Shown: in pieces, positions 1 through 12,261 of the stretch | Numbering within the stretch: position 1 is the stretch's first letter | Layout of the letters: every line of letters begins with the position of its first letter | Assembly: GCA_020881915.1 (NCBI GenBank) | Contig: JAJFPB010000004.1 | Span: 1,364,001 to 1,428,000 of the forward strand | Reading direction: 5' to 3' | Origin: Paramyrothecium sp. XJ0827 | Taxonomy: Eukaryota > Ascomycota > Sordariomycetes > Hypocreales > Stachybotryaceae | Length of the DNA stretch: 64,000 nucleotides | Position numbers and translations under genes: made by a program | The notes under the pieces: model-generated | What the model was told of the DNA's origin: nothing | Database searches by the model: none | Seen by the model: the letters and a program-made list of their open reading frames with translations, nothing else

Positions 1-1091
1 CCGGTGCGCGGGTGTTCAGATGCTGGGCCGCCGAAGGCTGAGACATGCGTCTGGAGCTTTGCCAAAGACGCCTAGGTCTGGACCATCTCGTGCCGTCATT
101 ATGCGCCGGGTAGTCGACGGGCCTTGTGAAGAAAGACAAGGCGGCCGATTTGATGAAATTTACGACAAGTCAAGTGGGCGGAGTGGCAGACATCTCGTGG
201 GTTGATGGTACTGTAGGTGGTCAGTCGTTGGTCGTTTCGGCCACGCGTATTCGTGTTTGAGCCTCGGAATCACGTCTCTACCAACGAACCAATCCCCTGG
301 TTATGGTTCAGTTCGTCAGTTGGCGATGTATGTGAACGTAATTGAGTCTATTTCCAGATAGAAGTAGAGAACTGTTTCTGGATAGCACAAAGGTCCGGCT
401 CCTTACTCGGTTCAAAACTTCTCATCCCAGCTCTCTCCTTGTTGTTCGGGGATGTATTGAGGGTATTGCTCTAGAGCCCGTACCATTTTCGCGAATTCGG
501 ATTGCTCGGAAACATGATGGAGCATCGCCGCCCTTCATGATCTCCGACAACTATGCTGGGAAGCCTATGTTAGAGGAACAACAAGCAGCTTGAGTTCTCA
601 AGGAAGTTATCATGCATTCCATCCTGTTGACAAACCGCAAAACTTCTTAGTTATAATTTTAGTATGATTTATACCATTACAATTGAGAAAACTTTTGGGG
701 TTTTTAGACGAAGAGTATTACAAATGTTTTGTGCTTTAATAACAAAAACCTTGTAAGAAATTCACCAATTTGGCAGAAAATACCCCATCGCTATGTGGAG
801 CAATCCAAGTCTTCACTTTAGCAGTTACCAAGGGAAAGGAGGAAGAAAGGAAATACGCGTTTCTGGATCGTCCTCTTTGCCGCCTCGCTTTCTCTGCCAC
901 TCACTTGCTTGTAATCCGTTCGGATATGTACATATATACGTTTCATGCCGACCATAAAAGTCAACTGTGCTAACGCGCCCAAACTCCAAATACAAATATA
1001 ATCGTAGGGATCAAACAGAGAATCCCACGCAATCAGGCGCGCCAATACAGAACACAGAATACCTAGGATCGTTGCAGGAGGCAGAATAAAT
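1..1091. other. Non-coding stretch, window edge to GH3 gene
   Basis: No open frame here resembles a known family. The segment around 640-780 is AT-rich and would lie downstream of the GH3 gene, so it may hold its 3' end signals. No tRNA, transposon or repeat was recognised. Confidence 0.5.
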
Positions 1092-4071
1092 CTAGAGGGC
1101 ATTGGCTGTGCCGTTACGTGACAGTCTCAAGTCGAGCTCTCCGGTGAGAGGGAGCTGCCTGCTGCTGGTGCCAACGTGGATTTTGTACTTTCCTCCCTGC
1201 AGTCGCCACTTCTGCGCCGCAACGTCCCATACGCTGAGATCTCTTCTTGTGAGGTTGAAGGAGACATTGGTGGTTTCGTTAGTCTTGATGAACGGCTTCT
1301 CGAAGCCGCGTAGCTGTTTGGCTGGTGCTGATGGTATGCCAACGTATAGTTGAGCAACCTCGGCGCCATCCAAGCGGCCTGTATTGCGGACGTCCACGCT
1401 GACCGTGGCGATATGGTCCCAGAGATCCTTTTGTCCGCCAGACTCAACTTTACCGGTTGGCCACTCGTCTGTGTTGGCATTGTCCACGACCTCCATGTCT
1501 AGATTCGACAATTCAAAGGTTGTGTAGCTGAGGCCAAAGCCAAACTCGTAGCGAGGTTCGATATCCTCCCGGTCAAAGTGGCGGTAGTCAACAAAGACGC
1601 CTTCTGTGAAATTAGACTGGGGGAAGTTTTCGAATCTCCCTTCGGCCACATCCGGGCCAAGCATATGGCCGTAGTCCGATTCGTTCTTTGCAAGTGTGTA
1701 TGGTAGCTTGCCGGAAAAGTTTGAGTCTCCATAGAGAAGAGATACCAGTGCGTTGCCAGAGTCTTGACCGGGGAGGTGGGCGAAGATGACGGCAGTGACG
1801 TTGGGATGTTCTACAAACTGATCCACAAGTCGGGCACCGGCGTTATGAAGTATGACAATGGTTTTGTTGCACTGGTCTGCGACTCTCTTGATCATGGCAT
1901 CCGTATAGTCGTCGCGGAGTGCAGGACGGTCGTAACCTTCCGAAGCCCAGGCGTTGCCGAACACTAGGCAAGCATCCGATGCCGGATCTGCCACGGGCTG
2001 AGCTGACACAAAGTCATGAAATATCGCAGTGCCATTCTGATAGGCTCTCATCATGAGAGCCTCGAATGGAGAGATGAACAGTGCAGGGGTCGTAGCCCCA
2101 GAACCACCGCCATTAATGATCGTGCCCTTTTTAGCGATGGTGGAGTAGTTTGCATCGGGCTCGCCAGCAAACCCTGCCTGCACCTCTCGCGGTTCTGACG
2201 ATTCGGCTCCAAATGTCCAAGCATAGGACGTCATGTCGTCTCCTGCGGGTGCGTATCGGTCGGGTGATTTTGCTGAATAACCGAAGACAGAAAGCATCTT
2301 TGGAGATCGAAGAGGTAGAGTGTTCTTTGTATTCTTCACCAGGACATGCCCTTCGACGGCTCCGTCGAAGAGTATGTCACGGGCTGTTGGATCCCTCGCA
2401 TCTACAATATCATGAGGATCTGTCACCCTGGCAGGCATACCGATCCCTGGTTTAGGGAAATCAGTGTCCTGTTTCATTTGATACCATGGGGTAAGAATCC
2501 TTCAACGCGGTTAGAACCAAACGTAGTCAATGTTATTCGGGTCAGGCTAGGGCCTCACCTGGTTGCCATGTCTGTAAGCCGCGACTCTGGAACGGATCCG
2601 TTATTCACTGCCTCGACCAACTTCTCGCCCCAAAACTCATCTCCTGTGGGCATGCTCATGTCCATGCCGCTGAGGGCGGTGGCAACTCCAGCATGTTGCG
2701 CGTACCAGTCGGAGACGACAAAGCCCTATTCGCGTCAGATTTGGAGGTGCTTAGTGAAATTTGTGCGGATCTAACCTGGAAGCCAAGCTCTGTCTTCAGT
2801 AAGCCATTCATTGTTTTACTGTTGGCACAACCGTATGAATTGTTGATGCGCTGATACGAGCACATAATGTTTCCGGTGCCCGCCTTTACCGTGTCCTGGA
2901 AAGGCCTATGGAGATCAGATATGCTGTCCACAGGTGCGGCTGTCTGAAGGAAGTAGAATACTTACCACAGATAGATCTCATGCATCGTCTTATCGTCAAT
3001 ATTTGAAGAGACTGCGGCAACGCCATCATGCGGGTTGCGATGATGCTCTTGTTCGTTTGCGATGAAATGCTTACCAGCTGTCAATGCCTGAGACTGAGTG
3101 TAGAAGGAAACCGCACAACTGGACATACCTTGGTACTCGTGATGACCCCTTCGTTCTGTACGCCAATGACAGTCTCGGCGGCAAGGACGCCAGCCAAGTA
3201 CGGGTCGGCTGAGAAACCTTCCCAGTTCCTACCGCCACGAACAACACGCAAAGCGGGTCCAACGACGGGGCCGAGGAGGACATTGACGCCTTTGATTTTG
3301 AACTCGGCTCCCATGGCGGTTGCCCTCGCGTGGGTAAGGTTCTTGTTCCAGCTACGAAGCAGCCGTGTTACTCAAGAGCTCTAGCAAAGAAGAATGTTGA
3401 ACACCAAAGACTCACCTTGCACCGACATGGATACCACATGGGAAAGAGCTAACGAAATCGGTCCCACGAAGACCCTGGCCGGCATCCCCTAGGCATAGGC
3501 CGGGAAACTTAACACTCTTCACTGCGGCGATGCTGCCGACACAACCATCTTTGCTGGATACGCCGCTTGCAATGCTCACCTGCACAGAGATATGTCAGAA
3601 GCGGCCAACAGCAGGGGCCAAATGAAACCTTACCTTTTCCTCCAACGTCATATTGCCAACCAGCTCTCTGGCCTTCTCATATGCCGCGGACCAACGGTCA
3701 TGCCCAGAAATCTCCGCTGGGAGGCGGTCAGTAACTCAACGACTAAGGGACTCGCATCTTGATTGATAGGTCTCACGGGAAGGATAAACAGGCGGCGACT
3801 GCCCGTAGAAATGGCTGTCATCTGTAATAGCATCTTGTGCCGCTGGATTCTGGCCGTTGCTTCCGGAACCAGAACTCTTGCCTGGTAATGCCGCGAGTCC
3901 GGCCAGTCCACTCAAGAGAATGAGCGGCACCGCTATGAGCAACGCAATGCCCCGCTTGGTTTTGAAGAACGGGTAGCGTTGCGTGAACCTTGATAGTCAC
4001 GGGAGCCGGCCTTCCCTAGAGGAACGAGGCTTCTCGGAGGTGAAGCCTGCCATCGGCTGGGATTCGTCCAT
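1092..4071 (-). CDS. GH3 beta-glucosidase, type II membrane-anchored, interrupted by in-frame TGA
   Basis: Family 3 glycoside hydrolase that would release terminal beta-glucose at the cell surface. Eight exons are readable: 4071-3777, 3716-3634, 3579-3416, 3351-3129, 3069-2966, 2905-2776, 2725-2559 and 2499-1092. They join into one frame of 858 codons. Order: short cytosolic tail, basic stretch (YPFFKTKRG), one hydrophobic anchor ([19 protein letters not shown]), Ser/Gly linker, GH3 N-domain with [17 protein letters not shown] and the nucleophile motif VVSDW, then the GH3 C-domain and a fibronectin-III-like tail ([12 protein letters not shown]). The architecture matches the membrane-bound BglE-like class of Aspergillus. 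Codon 25 (3999-3997) is TGA, followed by CTA. No plausible intron removes it, and no ATG follows it before the anchor. The rest is intact, so this is readthrough, a recent null allele or a sequencing error. Confidence 0.88.
3997..3999 (-). other. In-frame TGA (TGA-CTA) in the GH3 gene
   Basis: Read on the minus strand, codon 25 after the ATG at 4071 is TGA, and the next codon is CTA. UGA CUA is the best-known readthrough-promoting stop context and is used in some fungal genes to make extended isoforms. Frame and typical anchor sequence continue directly after it ([16 protein letters not shown]). A single C-to-T change from CGA (Arg) would also explain it. Confidence 0.85.
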
Positions 4072-6938
4072 GTCTGATGGAATGTGATCTGTCAAGGCGT
4101 GTTACAGGAAATGCCTTCCGAGTACAAGGAAAGGCCAGGCCGAGCCGAGTGCCTCAAGTGCAACGATGGATGACTTGATAATAGATGCGGGGCCAAGGTT
4201 CAAGACGTTGCCAAATAGTGCACCGAAAGGTCCAGATCAAAAGGTGTTTCTCAAGTCGTAAGGTTTAGATGGGGATCTCTACTTTCGGAGAATGCTTTCC
4301 AGCTGCTTGTGCCTTGAGGATTGGATGAACTCGTGTAAGTAGTCTGGCTTGGTGAGGCCCACGCGGTGCTTGGTGGTCCGAGCCAAGAGCGGTACCTGAG
4401 TACATTGCTTGTTGTTGACATTTAACCCCCCGTCTTGTTGCTGGGGCAGACAGGCGGCAAAACTGCGGGAGCTAAACTAAAGTAAGGTGAGCAGAAATAC
4501 CCGGACGGCAAAATGATCTATCGTCAATAGCAGCCTTGGGAGATTATAAAGGAAAAATAAAGAAAAAGTAAGAATATTGTTAAAACATTTTTTTTCTTTT
4601 CAAATTGATTCAAGAGATTAATTGGTAATAAAAGCTGCTAGATATTGTTTATTTATTAGCATGTCTATGGTTTGCGGGACCGGGGATTTTTGCTCACACC
4701 CTTGGTAAGGTACCTCTGTACCTTGGGGTAAGATAAAGCGACATCCGATGAAGCAAATTACCCCATCCACGGCCCTTTCAGCTCGAGGGAAGATCTGCCG
4801 GAAAGAGGCCAAACAGAGCTAAGGCCATGTCTACGGCAGGCTTTACTTGAATCTTCGGCATTTGCTGAAGAAAAAGAGTCAGCAATTCTGAACATGTAGC
4901 CGCCCCCAGGTAACATGATTCTCTCTCGACTCATGCCCCGCTCGGCCCTCCAGCGGGATCTGGTTGCAATGTCGAGATTAGAGCACAGGCCTCAGCTCTA
5001 CTCGACACTTGCTCCAGGGTGTTTGAGAACCAGGGCATGAGCTCATCCCGCGTCGTCTCTACTAGCCCCCAGCTTAGGGGCCGACTCCGATTGCTGCCTT
5101 GGGTCCTTGGTTTGCACACGGGCTTGTTGGCTGCAACACCAGAATCCTATGAGGGCGATGTAACCTTTCACCCACTAAACGCAAGTCCCTACGAGCAGTT
5201 CCGGTCATGTACTGTAGCTAGGCTGCGCCTTTTTTTCTCCCTACCTCTTCTTCTCTTTACCTTCTTCGTAACCTACTTCATGGTTGCATCGTCAGCATCT
5301 TGTCGCGACCCCTGATACTTCGTCCCCCTATTGGCATGGCACCATCTAGTTCCGCTCGCCTGCATGCCTACCAAGAAGCCCTGCTGGCACGAGGTAAACA
5401 AACGTGGCAGCACGTATGGCCAGCCGGGGAACAACTCAAATCTGCGTCTCCTCCCTCCCCTCCCCTCCCTTCCCCAACTCGTCCTATATGATTATGCTGT
5501 CTGCGCCACGAGACTTTGTACTTTTGGTTGCAATCCTGGCTGTATTCCTGAGGGTGTACAGCTACCTTGTTTAAACAGCCTCCCCCCTACGGGTAAAGAC
5601 CCTTAGCACCAGATTCTGGAGCGAGGAAAGCCGCCAAAGCAGAAGTGCGTGAGCATGAGAACCCTGGTCAGCGCTCAGCCCCCGGGGGATCTGCACTAAC
5701 GCCTGTTGTATTCTTGTCCTCCAATGTCAACTAATTAATCACAATCACTCTCCACTCGACCCTCGTCACCTTCTCTTCCCTAGCCTGCTAGCATTCTGAT
5801 ACAGCCGGTCCGCAAACCCCTGGCCGTGGTCTTGGGCCGGCGCAGGTAAAGGGCCCATCTACCTATATAGGACCTGTCTGTAGATGCGCCCCCAATGTAA
5901 CCGTTGGTGGGCAAAAGGATGAGCCTTGAAGATCTGGTGAGGCGATGGGGGCGCGTGCGCTTCTGCGAGTGGTCAGACCAGAGGATGCGAGCCGTCTTAC
6001 GTACAGATTCCCCGTCCGCATCGCGACGGCATGGCCCCGTTTTGCCATGTGGGCAGACACTACCCCGGTCAAAGCTCGCGCGCCGCAGGACGCCTTCCCA
6101 CCACTAGTTAGCAGGCCCTGCATCGATTGGTTGCTTCAGCTCAGTCGTCTTACAAGCTGCTTCAATCATTCTTGCTAGTTCTCCCAGTCCAGAAATATCT
6201 CCCTATGAAACAAGCCGGATGACGGGCAACCTGCGCCATCATACCGGGACAGGAAACGGATCAATGACCTCTGACAGGAACTCTTCGCACTGCTCGGCAC
6301 AAGATTGTTCGTCACCATCCAGAGTTTTTTGAGAAGATTCTATTTCCGAACGCTACATCGCGCTGTACCAGCCTTGTCCACTTGACCGGAACATAGTTGC
6401 CAGTGCCCTACATATGCAGAAACACGACCAGAAGATGATGGTCTGAAGAAAAAGGAAAAAATAGGGAAAGAAAGTACATGGTCCGAACATAAGTGAGGTT
6501 TGAGGTATCATTCATATCCACTCGCTTCACAGCCTTCCACCCCTGCGTCCACTCATATTCCCACGAGACTCGAGACCAAGTGCCATAGACGAATTAGTTA
6601 GTGGTCGTTCCTGCTCATAGATTCCAACTTTGAGCTATATCCACCGCTCAAGATGCAGGAGGTTTGACTTTCTGCCGTCCCAGACAGAGTCAATTTTGCA
6701 GCTGCTATACAAAAGCATGAAACGGTGCACGATGTTGGAGTCGTGCGTCTGCGCACAGGTATACCTGGGCAGGGAGGGTCCAACGTGACATTATTGTAGC
6801 CGTGACAGCTACATATATTTTAGGAATCGTTCCAGCGTGCCGCGGTAGATACGGTGCCGCGCCATCGGGTTATTCCTTGCTTGCTGTAGGAAGCTCTAGG
6901 CCGGTCTATCGATTGAAAGGACTAGCGCTGCGAGGCTT
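4072..6938. other. Intergenic, GH3 promoter side to G-alpha 3' side
   Basis: No gene recognised. 4530-4620 is AT-rich with a T run. 4700-4735 holds AGGTACCT/TACCTT-type short motifs. 5220-5280 and 5440-5480 are pyrimidine-rich. Several ORFs of 60-98 codons overlap on both strands, but none looks protein-like. The 3' end signal of the G-alpha gene should lie in 6600-6938. Confidence 0.45.
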
Positions 6939-8437
6939 CTACAAAATGAGCTGCTTCAAATTTCGTTGTATGATCATGTCCTGTACCGAGGTCATGGTGA
7001 TTTTAAGTAGGTTGGTGTCAGTTGCGTTGGTCAAGTGTCCATAGATCTCCTTTTCAGGGTTGCGATTGAGAGCGCGGAATTTGTCGAGGAAGTATTTGCT
7101 GGCAGCCTTGTAATCGTCCTTGGGGCCATGATAGTCGGTGAACCCGTGCTCGGTAATCGGGCTCCGTGGAAGCTTCTCCTTGAAAAGATCCATCTTGTTG
7201 AGGAAGAGAATCAGCGCAGACTTGGTGAACCAATGGGAATTGGCAATGGACTCCCACAGCATAAGGGCTTCGTTCATTTGGTTCTGATAGGAGCAGTTAG
7301 CATCGCGTCTTGAGAGATGACCAAGGACATATAATTAGAAGACTCACCCCGTCCTTGTCCTCAACTAAACATTGATCGTAACCACTGATAGCAACGAGGA
7401 AGAGGAGGCAGTTGACGTTTTCAAAGCAATGAATCCACTTCTTTCGCTCAGATCTTTGACCACCGACATCGAACATGCGATAGGTGAGCTGGCCCAAGTC
7501 GAAAACAGTCTCCGTAATTCCGGTTGTCCTCAACCTCGATCGAAGAAGATCCTGGTCGTTGGGAACGTATTCATCAGCCCAAAGGCGATCAATGTCGTCG
7601 ACAAAGCTGCCACCTTGGTTAGCTCAAGTCTTCCGCAGTCTGCTTTTTAAAGAGATGGCAACGCACTATTCGAGATTGTCGTGCAGGGCGTACTCATTGC
7701 CCTTAGCAATCGCCGCCTTGACGCCCTCATCCTGCCACAACGACTTGATGGGAGCCAGAAATTCTTGTGGAAGTCTGTCAGTGGGACCGATTTCGCGCTC
7801 CACGAGGATTTGAGCCATGTTTTTCTGCAGGGGTATGTTTAGCATTTGCCCGTGTCTCAAATACTAATAATCCAGGTAAAAGCCACGCCTCGCCAGCTGC
7901 CAACCCGCGCGAGTCGCGTGGCACGGTAACAAGAGCCTGGATCCACGCCATTGGGGGGCAAGCTTACCTCGTTTTCGGGGTTGGCGAAGGCGATGCCGAG
8001 CTCGTTCATCGCATCGTAGATCGTCTGGAATGATTGTACAATATTGCTGAAGATGACCGGCTTCCACTCGAGCTTCTCGTTCTTGCTAAAGCCTTGAGAG
8101 TAGATGAGCTTCATCTGCTTAAGGATAGTAGATTTGCCAGATTCGCCAGCACCTAGAACAATTGCAAGAGTTGGTTAGCAAGGCTGGACTTAGTCGATGC
8201 GAAGTGGTTGAAGGTGTGGGTTGGGGACGGGGAGCACCCGTGAGTATGGAGGGAGGACCATCCGATGGACGCCCTGGAGGGCACGACAGACGGGAGTGTG
8301 CAGGTCGGGGAGAACGCACCAAGAAGCAGCAGTTTGACCTGCCTGGACATGCGCTTCTCATCCTGACGAATGATTCTGTCGAGTTCGCGGGAGCGAGCTG
8401 CGCCGCTGTCGTCCTTCTCGCGGCCGCCGAAGCACAT
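6939..8437 (-). CDS. gna-2: G-protein alpha subunit, fungal group II (GNA-2 type)
   Basis: Heterotrimeric G-protein alpha subunit that switches between GDP and GTP downstream of membrane receptors. Five exons (8437-8320, 8152-7968, 7824-7667, 7606-7348, 7283-6939) give 354 residues, the usual family length. All G boxes are visible: GAGESGKST (P loop), RLRTTGITE (switch I with the GTPase Arg), [12 protein letters not shown] (switch II with the catalytic Gln), FLNKMDLF (base recognition) and TNATDT. The N-terminus MCFGG has no Gly at position 2, so N-myristoylation is not expected; Cys2 could be palmitoylated. The C-terminus ends QLIL without the pertussis-toxin cysteine. Both traits, and the close match to Neurospora GNA-2, place it in group II, the class with the weakest known phenotypes. 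The first intron splits the P loop codon for Gly (GG|T position). Confidence 0.95.
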
Positions 8438-8939
8438 TTTGGGCGACGTGGCGAGCGTGGCGGATCGGGTGCTGGTTGTGACGGGAGGGAAGCAATCGAG
8501 GCGTTGCGCGTTCGCGGTGCACTGCGGGCGTGTCGACCGTTGAGGTTCGGAGGAGGACGGGATCTCTCTTTCGAAGGCTCTGCTGTCAAAGCAAGAGACT
8601 CGGTCGCCGCGACTCGCAATCGCCAGGAAGCGGTTGTCTGGTCGAGGCTCGGTGTCTCGAGTATCGTTCGGGTTTCTTCCCCTCCCCGCTAAGGCGCTTT
8701 CTCGTCTCCCAGTCCAAGTGTGCGACGTCTGGGTTTTTTTAAGAGTTTGCAAGCTGCGCTGCGGTCGGGGAACGGGGAGGCACAGCAATATTGGGGGGAG
8801 TTCGGAATATTGGGCTGGGGTCCGGGGGCTTTTGACTTGACACTGGGACCTAGTGCACGAGGGAAAATGCCGATGCGACGGATGGTTGGAAAAGGCAAGC
8901 AATGGCAACGACAGCGGCCCGGGCACATGAAATCCCCCT

Positions 8940-10810
8940 CAAGGTAAGGTAGCTGGAAGGATGGAAGTACAGGCAGTCCCGTTTACTTAAAATGCGACCA
9001 GGATGGGGATAGCAGGCCCTTTTTGACCCTGGCCGGATGGAGCAGCGGCGTAGCCGCTTGAGGCATCAGGGGGGCGTCGCTGCCGAAGTGGATAACTACA
9101 GGTAGGTACCTACTTGGAACGTAGGGTACCTAGCAGAGGCAAGGTAGAGCGGCGGCTCAGGGCACGGAAAATGCAGTGGTCAAGTATACGTACTCCTACA
9201 GCCCTGGAGCTCGCTCCCTCCCTGCTGCAGAAACCTGAACCGGGCAAGGACAGTTTAGGACCGGGGGTGGCCTACCTTACCTCACTGGTCTGCATGGACC
9301 ACGGCGCATGGAACAAGGTATGGGGCCAAACTGCATAACATGGCCCTCTGACAGCGAGCTGCAGAAAATGTCTGTCTCTCTGTCCGCTTGGAGACCTTAC
9401 CTTAGGTCAGGTAAAGTATGGGCGAAAAGGAAGGGAGACATAGAAAAGGAACTCCACTTAAACTAAGGTAGCCAAGTAGACGGGAGGGGGAGGAGGAGAG
9501 GAAGGGTTCAAGCAGGCCACTGTCTACTGTACCTACGGTACCTAAGGTACCTACATACCTCTACGTACATGATGAGGTCCTGCAGTGCCCTACTCGAGGT
9601 GATTGGACAGAGAAGGCTCGGACTTTGCAGAACACCGCGTGGGCATGAGGTAGTACTACTAGCACCTTAGGTAGGCCAATGCATCGTTCGCCCGTGGGGC
9701 AGCCTCGATCCGTATGCTCGATGGCCCTTCGTCTCGTCTGATTCTCCCCCTTAAACCCATCCAATGCACACCACAAAGATAAAACAGATGGTTGGAATAC
9801 TACGGTACTGTGCCTCACTGTACAGAGTACCCACCTTAGAGTGCTGATGGCTAGCAATGGACGGCCACCCACACGAGCCTGGCCTGCCTCGCTGACAGAT
9901 TGCGAATCCAGCCCATCTCACCTTACAAGCAGCCTCTTCCACGTAGTCTGACCATCGCACACCATTCTTGGCCCAAACGCCTAGGCTTCCAGCTCCGAGG
10001 GGTGGTTCCCAGGCAAGCAGAGCCATGTTTTGACTGGGGCTCAAGTCGGCGGCTGCCCACCTGAACCGCTTTCGGAGTTTCTGGACGCTCTAACTCTGTA
10101 CTATCTCAATGGCATGTTCAAGCCGCCCGCCCATCCCTGCCCGCGACGGAGAACGTGCGTTTCATCGTCGTATCGGCAGGCCACCCGCTTTCCGTCTCGT
10201 CGCGTGCAGTTGTCCCTAGGACCCGAAGTGATCGCCGCCCAGAATGATGACGACGGCAGGTAGAGACTTCTTTTCAGGGTGTCGGACGGGCAAGACGAGT
10301 GCTCTTGCGCTACGGTGACTCGGACGCCTCGGTGCTGGCCGCCGTCGCATTCTCAACATGAGCTAGGGAATGGCTGGTTCAATGGTTCGTGCGACATCGT
10401 CGCGGGGCCATGTGCTCGGGAGACTCCGCTCCCTAACCGTTCACAGCCCTTGCTAGGCCACTGCACTACGCTGTAAGCTGCGGCTTAATAAGAAGCCAAT
10501 CGGCAGCCAGGAATCTTGGGGTGTCTTCAGCATTTGAACTCATCTCGCCGATAAGCTTCATGGCGTTTTCTCGTGATTCTAGTACCAGTAGTAACATGGT
10601 AGATCGAGACCGGTGCTTCTCCAAGACGGCGTCGCGCGCTACCACCGAGGACGCTGTAGGGGAACTCGCCCCTCCTACTAGGTACCTTGGCTACCTACTC
10701 TGTACCTTACAAGACGTGTTCTCCCCAAAAATAGAGGCACCGGTCTTTTTGCTTACTACCTTACCTTGGCAACTTGGGTAGACTACCTTAGGTGGTAGGT
10801 ACGTGTAACC
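8940..10810. repeat. Cluster of dispersed AGGTA/TACCT short motifs
   Basis: Clusters sit near 8941-8956, 9103-9135, 9270-9285, 9395-9418, 9526-9560, 9655-9675, 10680-10710 and 10755-10805. They include palindromes built on GGTACC and CCTTAGG. Similar copies recur in other intergenic parts of the window (4709-4735, 17660-17700, 22004-22016, 22335-22365, 39765-39800), and I did not see them inside exons. They are not a tandem array. Confidence 0.6.
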
Positions 10811-12246
10811 AGGCTCGTGCTGGGGCCCTTAAAGGAAGGTGCGGCGATTGCAGGTAAGGCAGGCTTTATCTGGCTTGCGTAGCATCATAAAGCATCAACA
10901 ATCCGTCGTCTTTGCGCGCATCGGCTTGGCATCCTGTTCCCGCCTTGACTGCGACACCAGTGAAGTGCGCCTGCGGATCCCGCCGCCGCCATGTGCTGGA
11001 AGCCACCCATGCTTCGAGCGCAATGCTCAGCTTCTTGACCCACACATATTCCTGCACGCCATCTGTCAACACAGATGCGGGAGTCGCTCTCGAAGATTCT
11101 GTCTGCTCCTCGGGCATACCCTACGGCAGTGCTCGAGTTTGAGAGCCAACAGAGGGCATTCGCCCGTACGTCCGGAAAGTCTGTTAGCCCTCTACCACGA
11201 ATTACTGGAACGGTCGGCACCAGGGCGATTTGAGTTGAGGCCTGGCTGGTCGAAAGGCAAACATGTTCAGAGACCGGATCCCGCGCCTTAGCATTTAGTC
11301 TTGAGCCGTTACCTCCTGGGCTAAGCAAGACCGATCACCGGTCAGGTGAATGCCTCAAGGTGAGTTTTCATGACTAGTATCTACCATACGGGCCCGCTTT
11401 CTATGGTACTAGCACCATTCACTTGCTCCTCAATGAGGTCTCTCTGTGCCTCGAGACCGGGATGGAATGGCCGCAGCCCCTTGAACTCCCACACGGATGA
11501 GAATAAACAACGCATTCTTCTGGGAACTTACCTTTGGGACAAGAAGTTGGGCAGAAAATTATATCACCTCTTGTTTTTACAGTTTCGTTTTGGGAAGTTT
11601 TGCAAGTATGCTTTGTAGATGCTGTGACGGGAGCAAGATTGGAACCACACCCAGCAGAGCTTGACATTCCCATTTTGACCACTCTTTTGTTTGTTAGTTC
11701 ATTCGTCCGTTGACTTGATTGCTTGTTTTTCAGCGTATCTTTACTGGCACAGACAGCACTGCCTGTCGAGAGCACGGGCTAACTGCGATGTTGCCCATTA
11801 GTGTCAATATCAAATGCCGAAATGAACTTCTGGAGCTATTCGTTGCCCCGTCTAGCACTAAGAACCGCCCTGAACTCCAGAGTCCACAGCTCCCCGGTAC
11901 AGCGCACAAGCAGTAACTGATTCACGATAGCAGAGATGAAGTAGTCTAGCTAGATCCATGGTCAACGGCAGGGTCCTTGAGGAGCTCCAGGGGCGCGTCT
12001 AACGAGGACGCGGCAATGATCATCTCTGCCTAGCGCAACCTAATAAGGAAACCTGGCAGACCTTTGACACTAAGCGCGCCCCGTTGCTTCGGCCACCAGG
12101 TGCTCATCCGGTAAGTTGGTGGAACGACCTGGTAGTTTGAACGAGGGTCATCCCATCACTGTCGATTTTGAGCGTTGCAATTGTGGAGCTGCCTCAGAAA
12201 CGCTGGGGGCTGCCCATTTTCGGCATTCTGCCCAAGGCGCTACCAA

Positions 12247-12261
12247 TGATGATGATGATGG
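12247..12261. repeat. Short GAT microsatellite
   Basis: About five tandem GAT units in non-coding DNA. Confidence 0.7.

Noticed and set aside
3976..4030. Micro-intron that would remove the GH3 stop codon
   Set aside because: The only GT...AG pairs around it are 10-37 nt apart, too short for a fungal intron, and the one that spans the stop shifts the frame.
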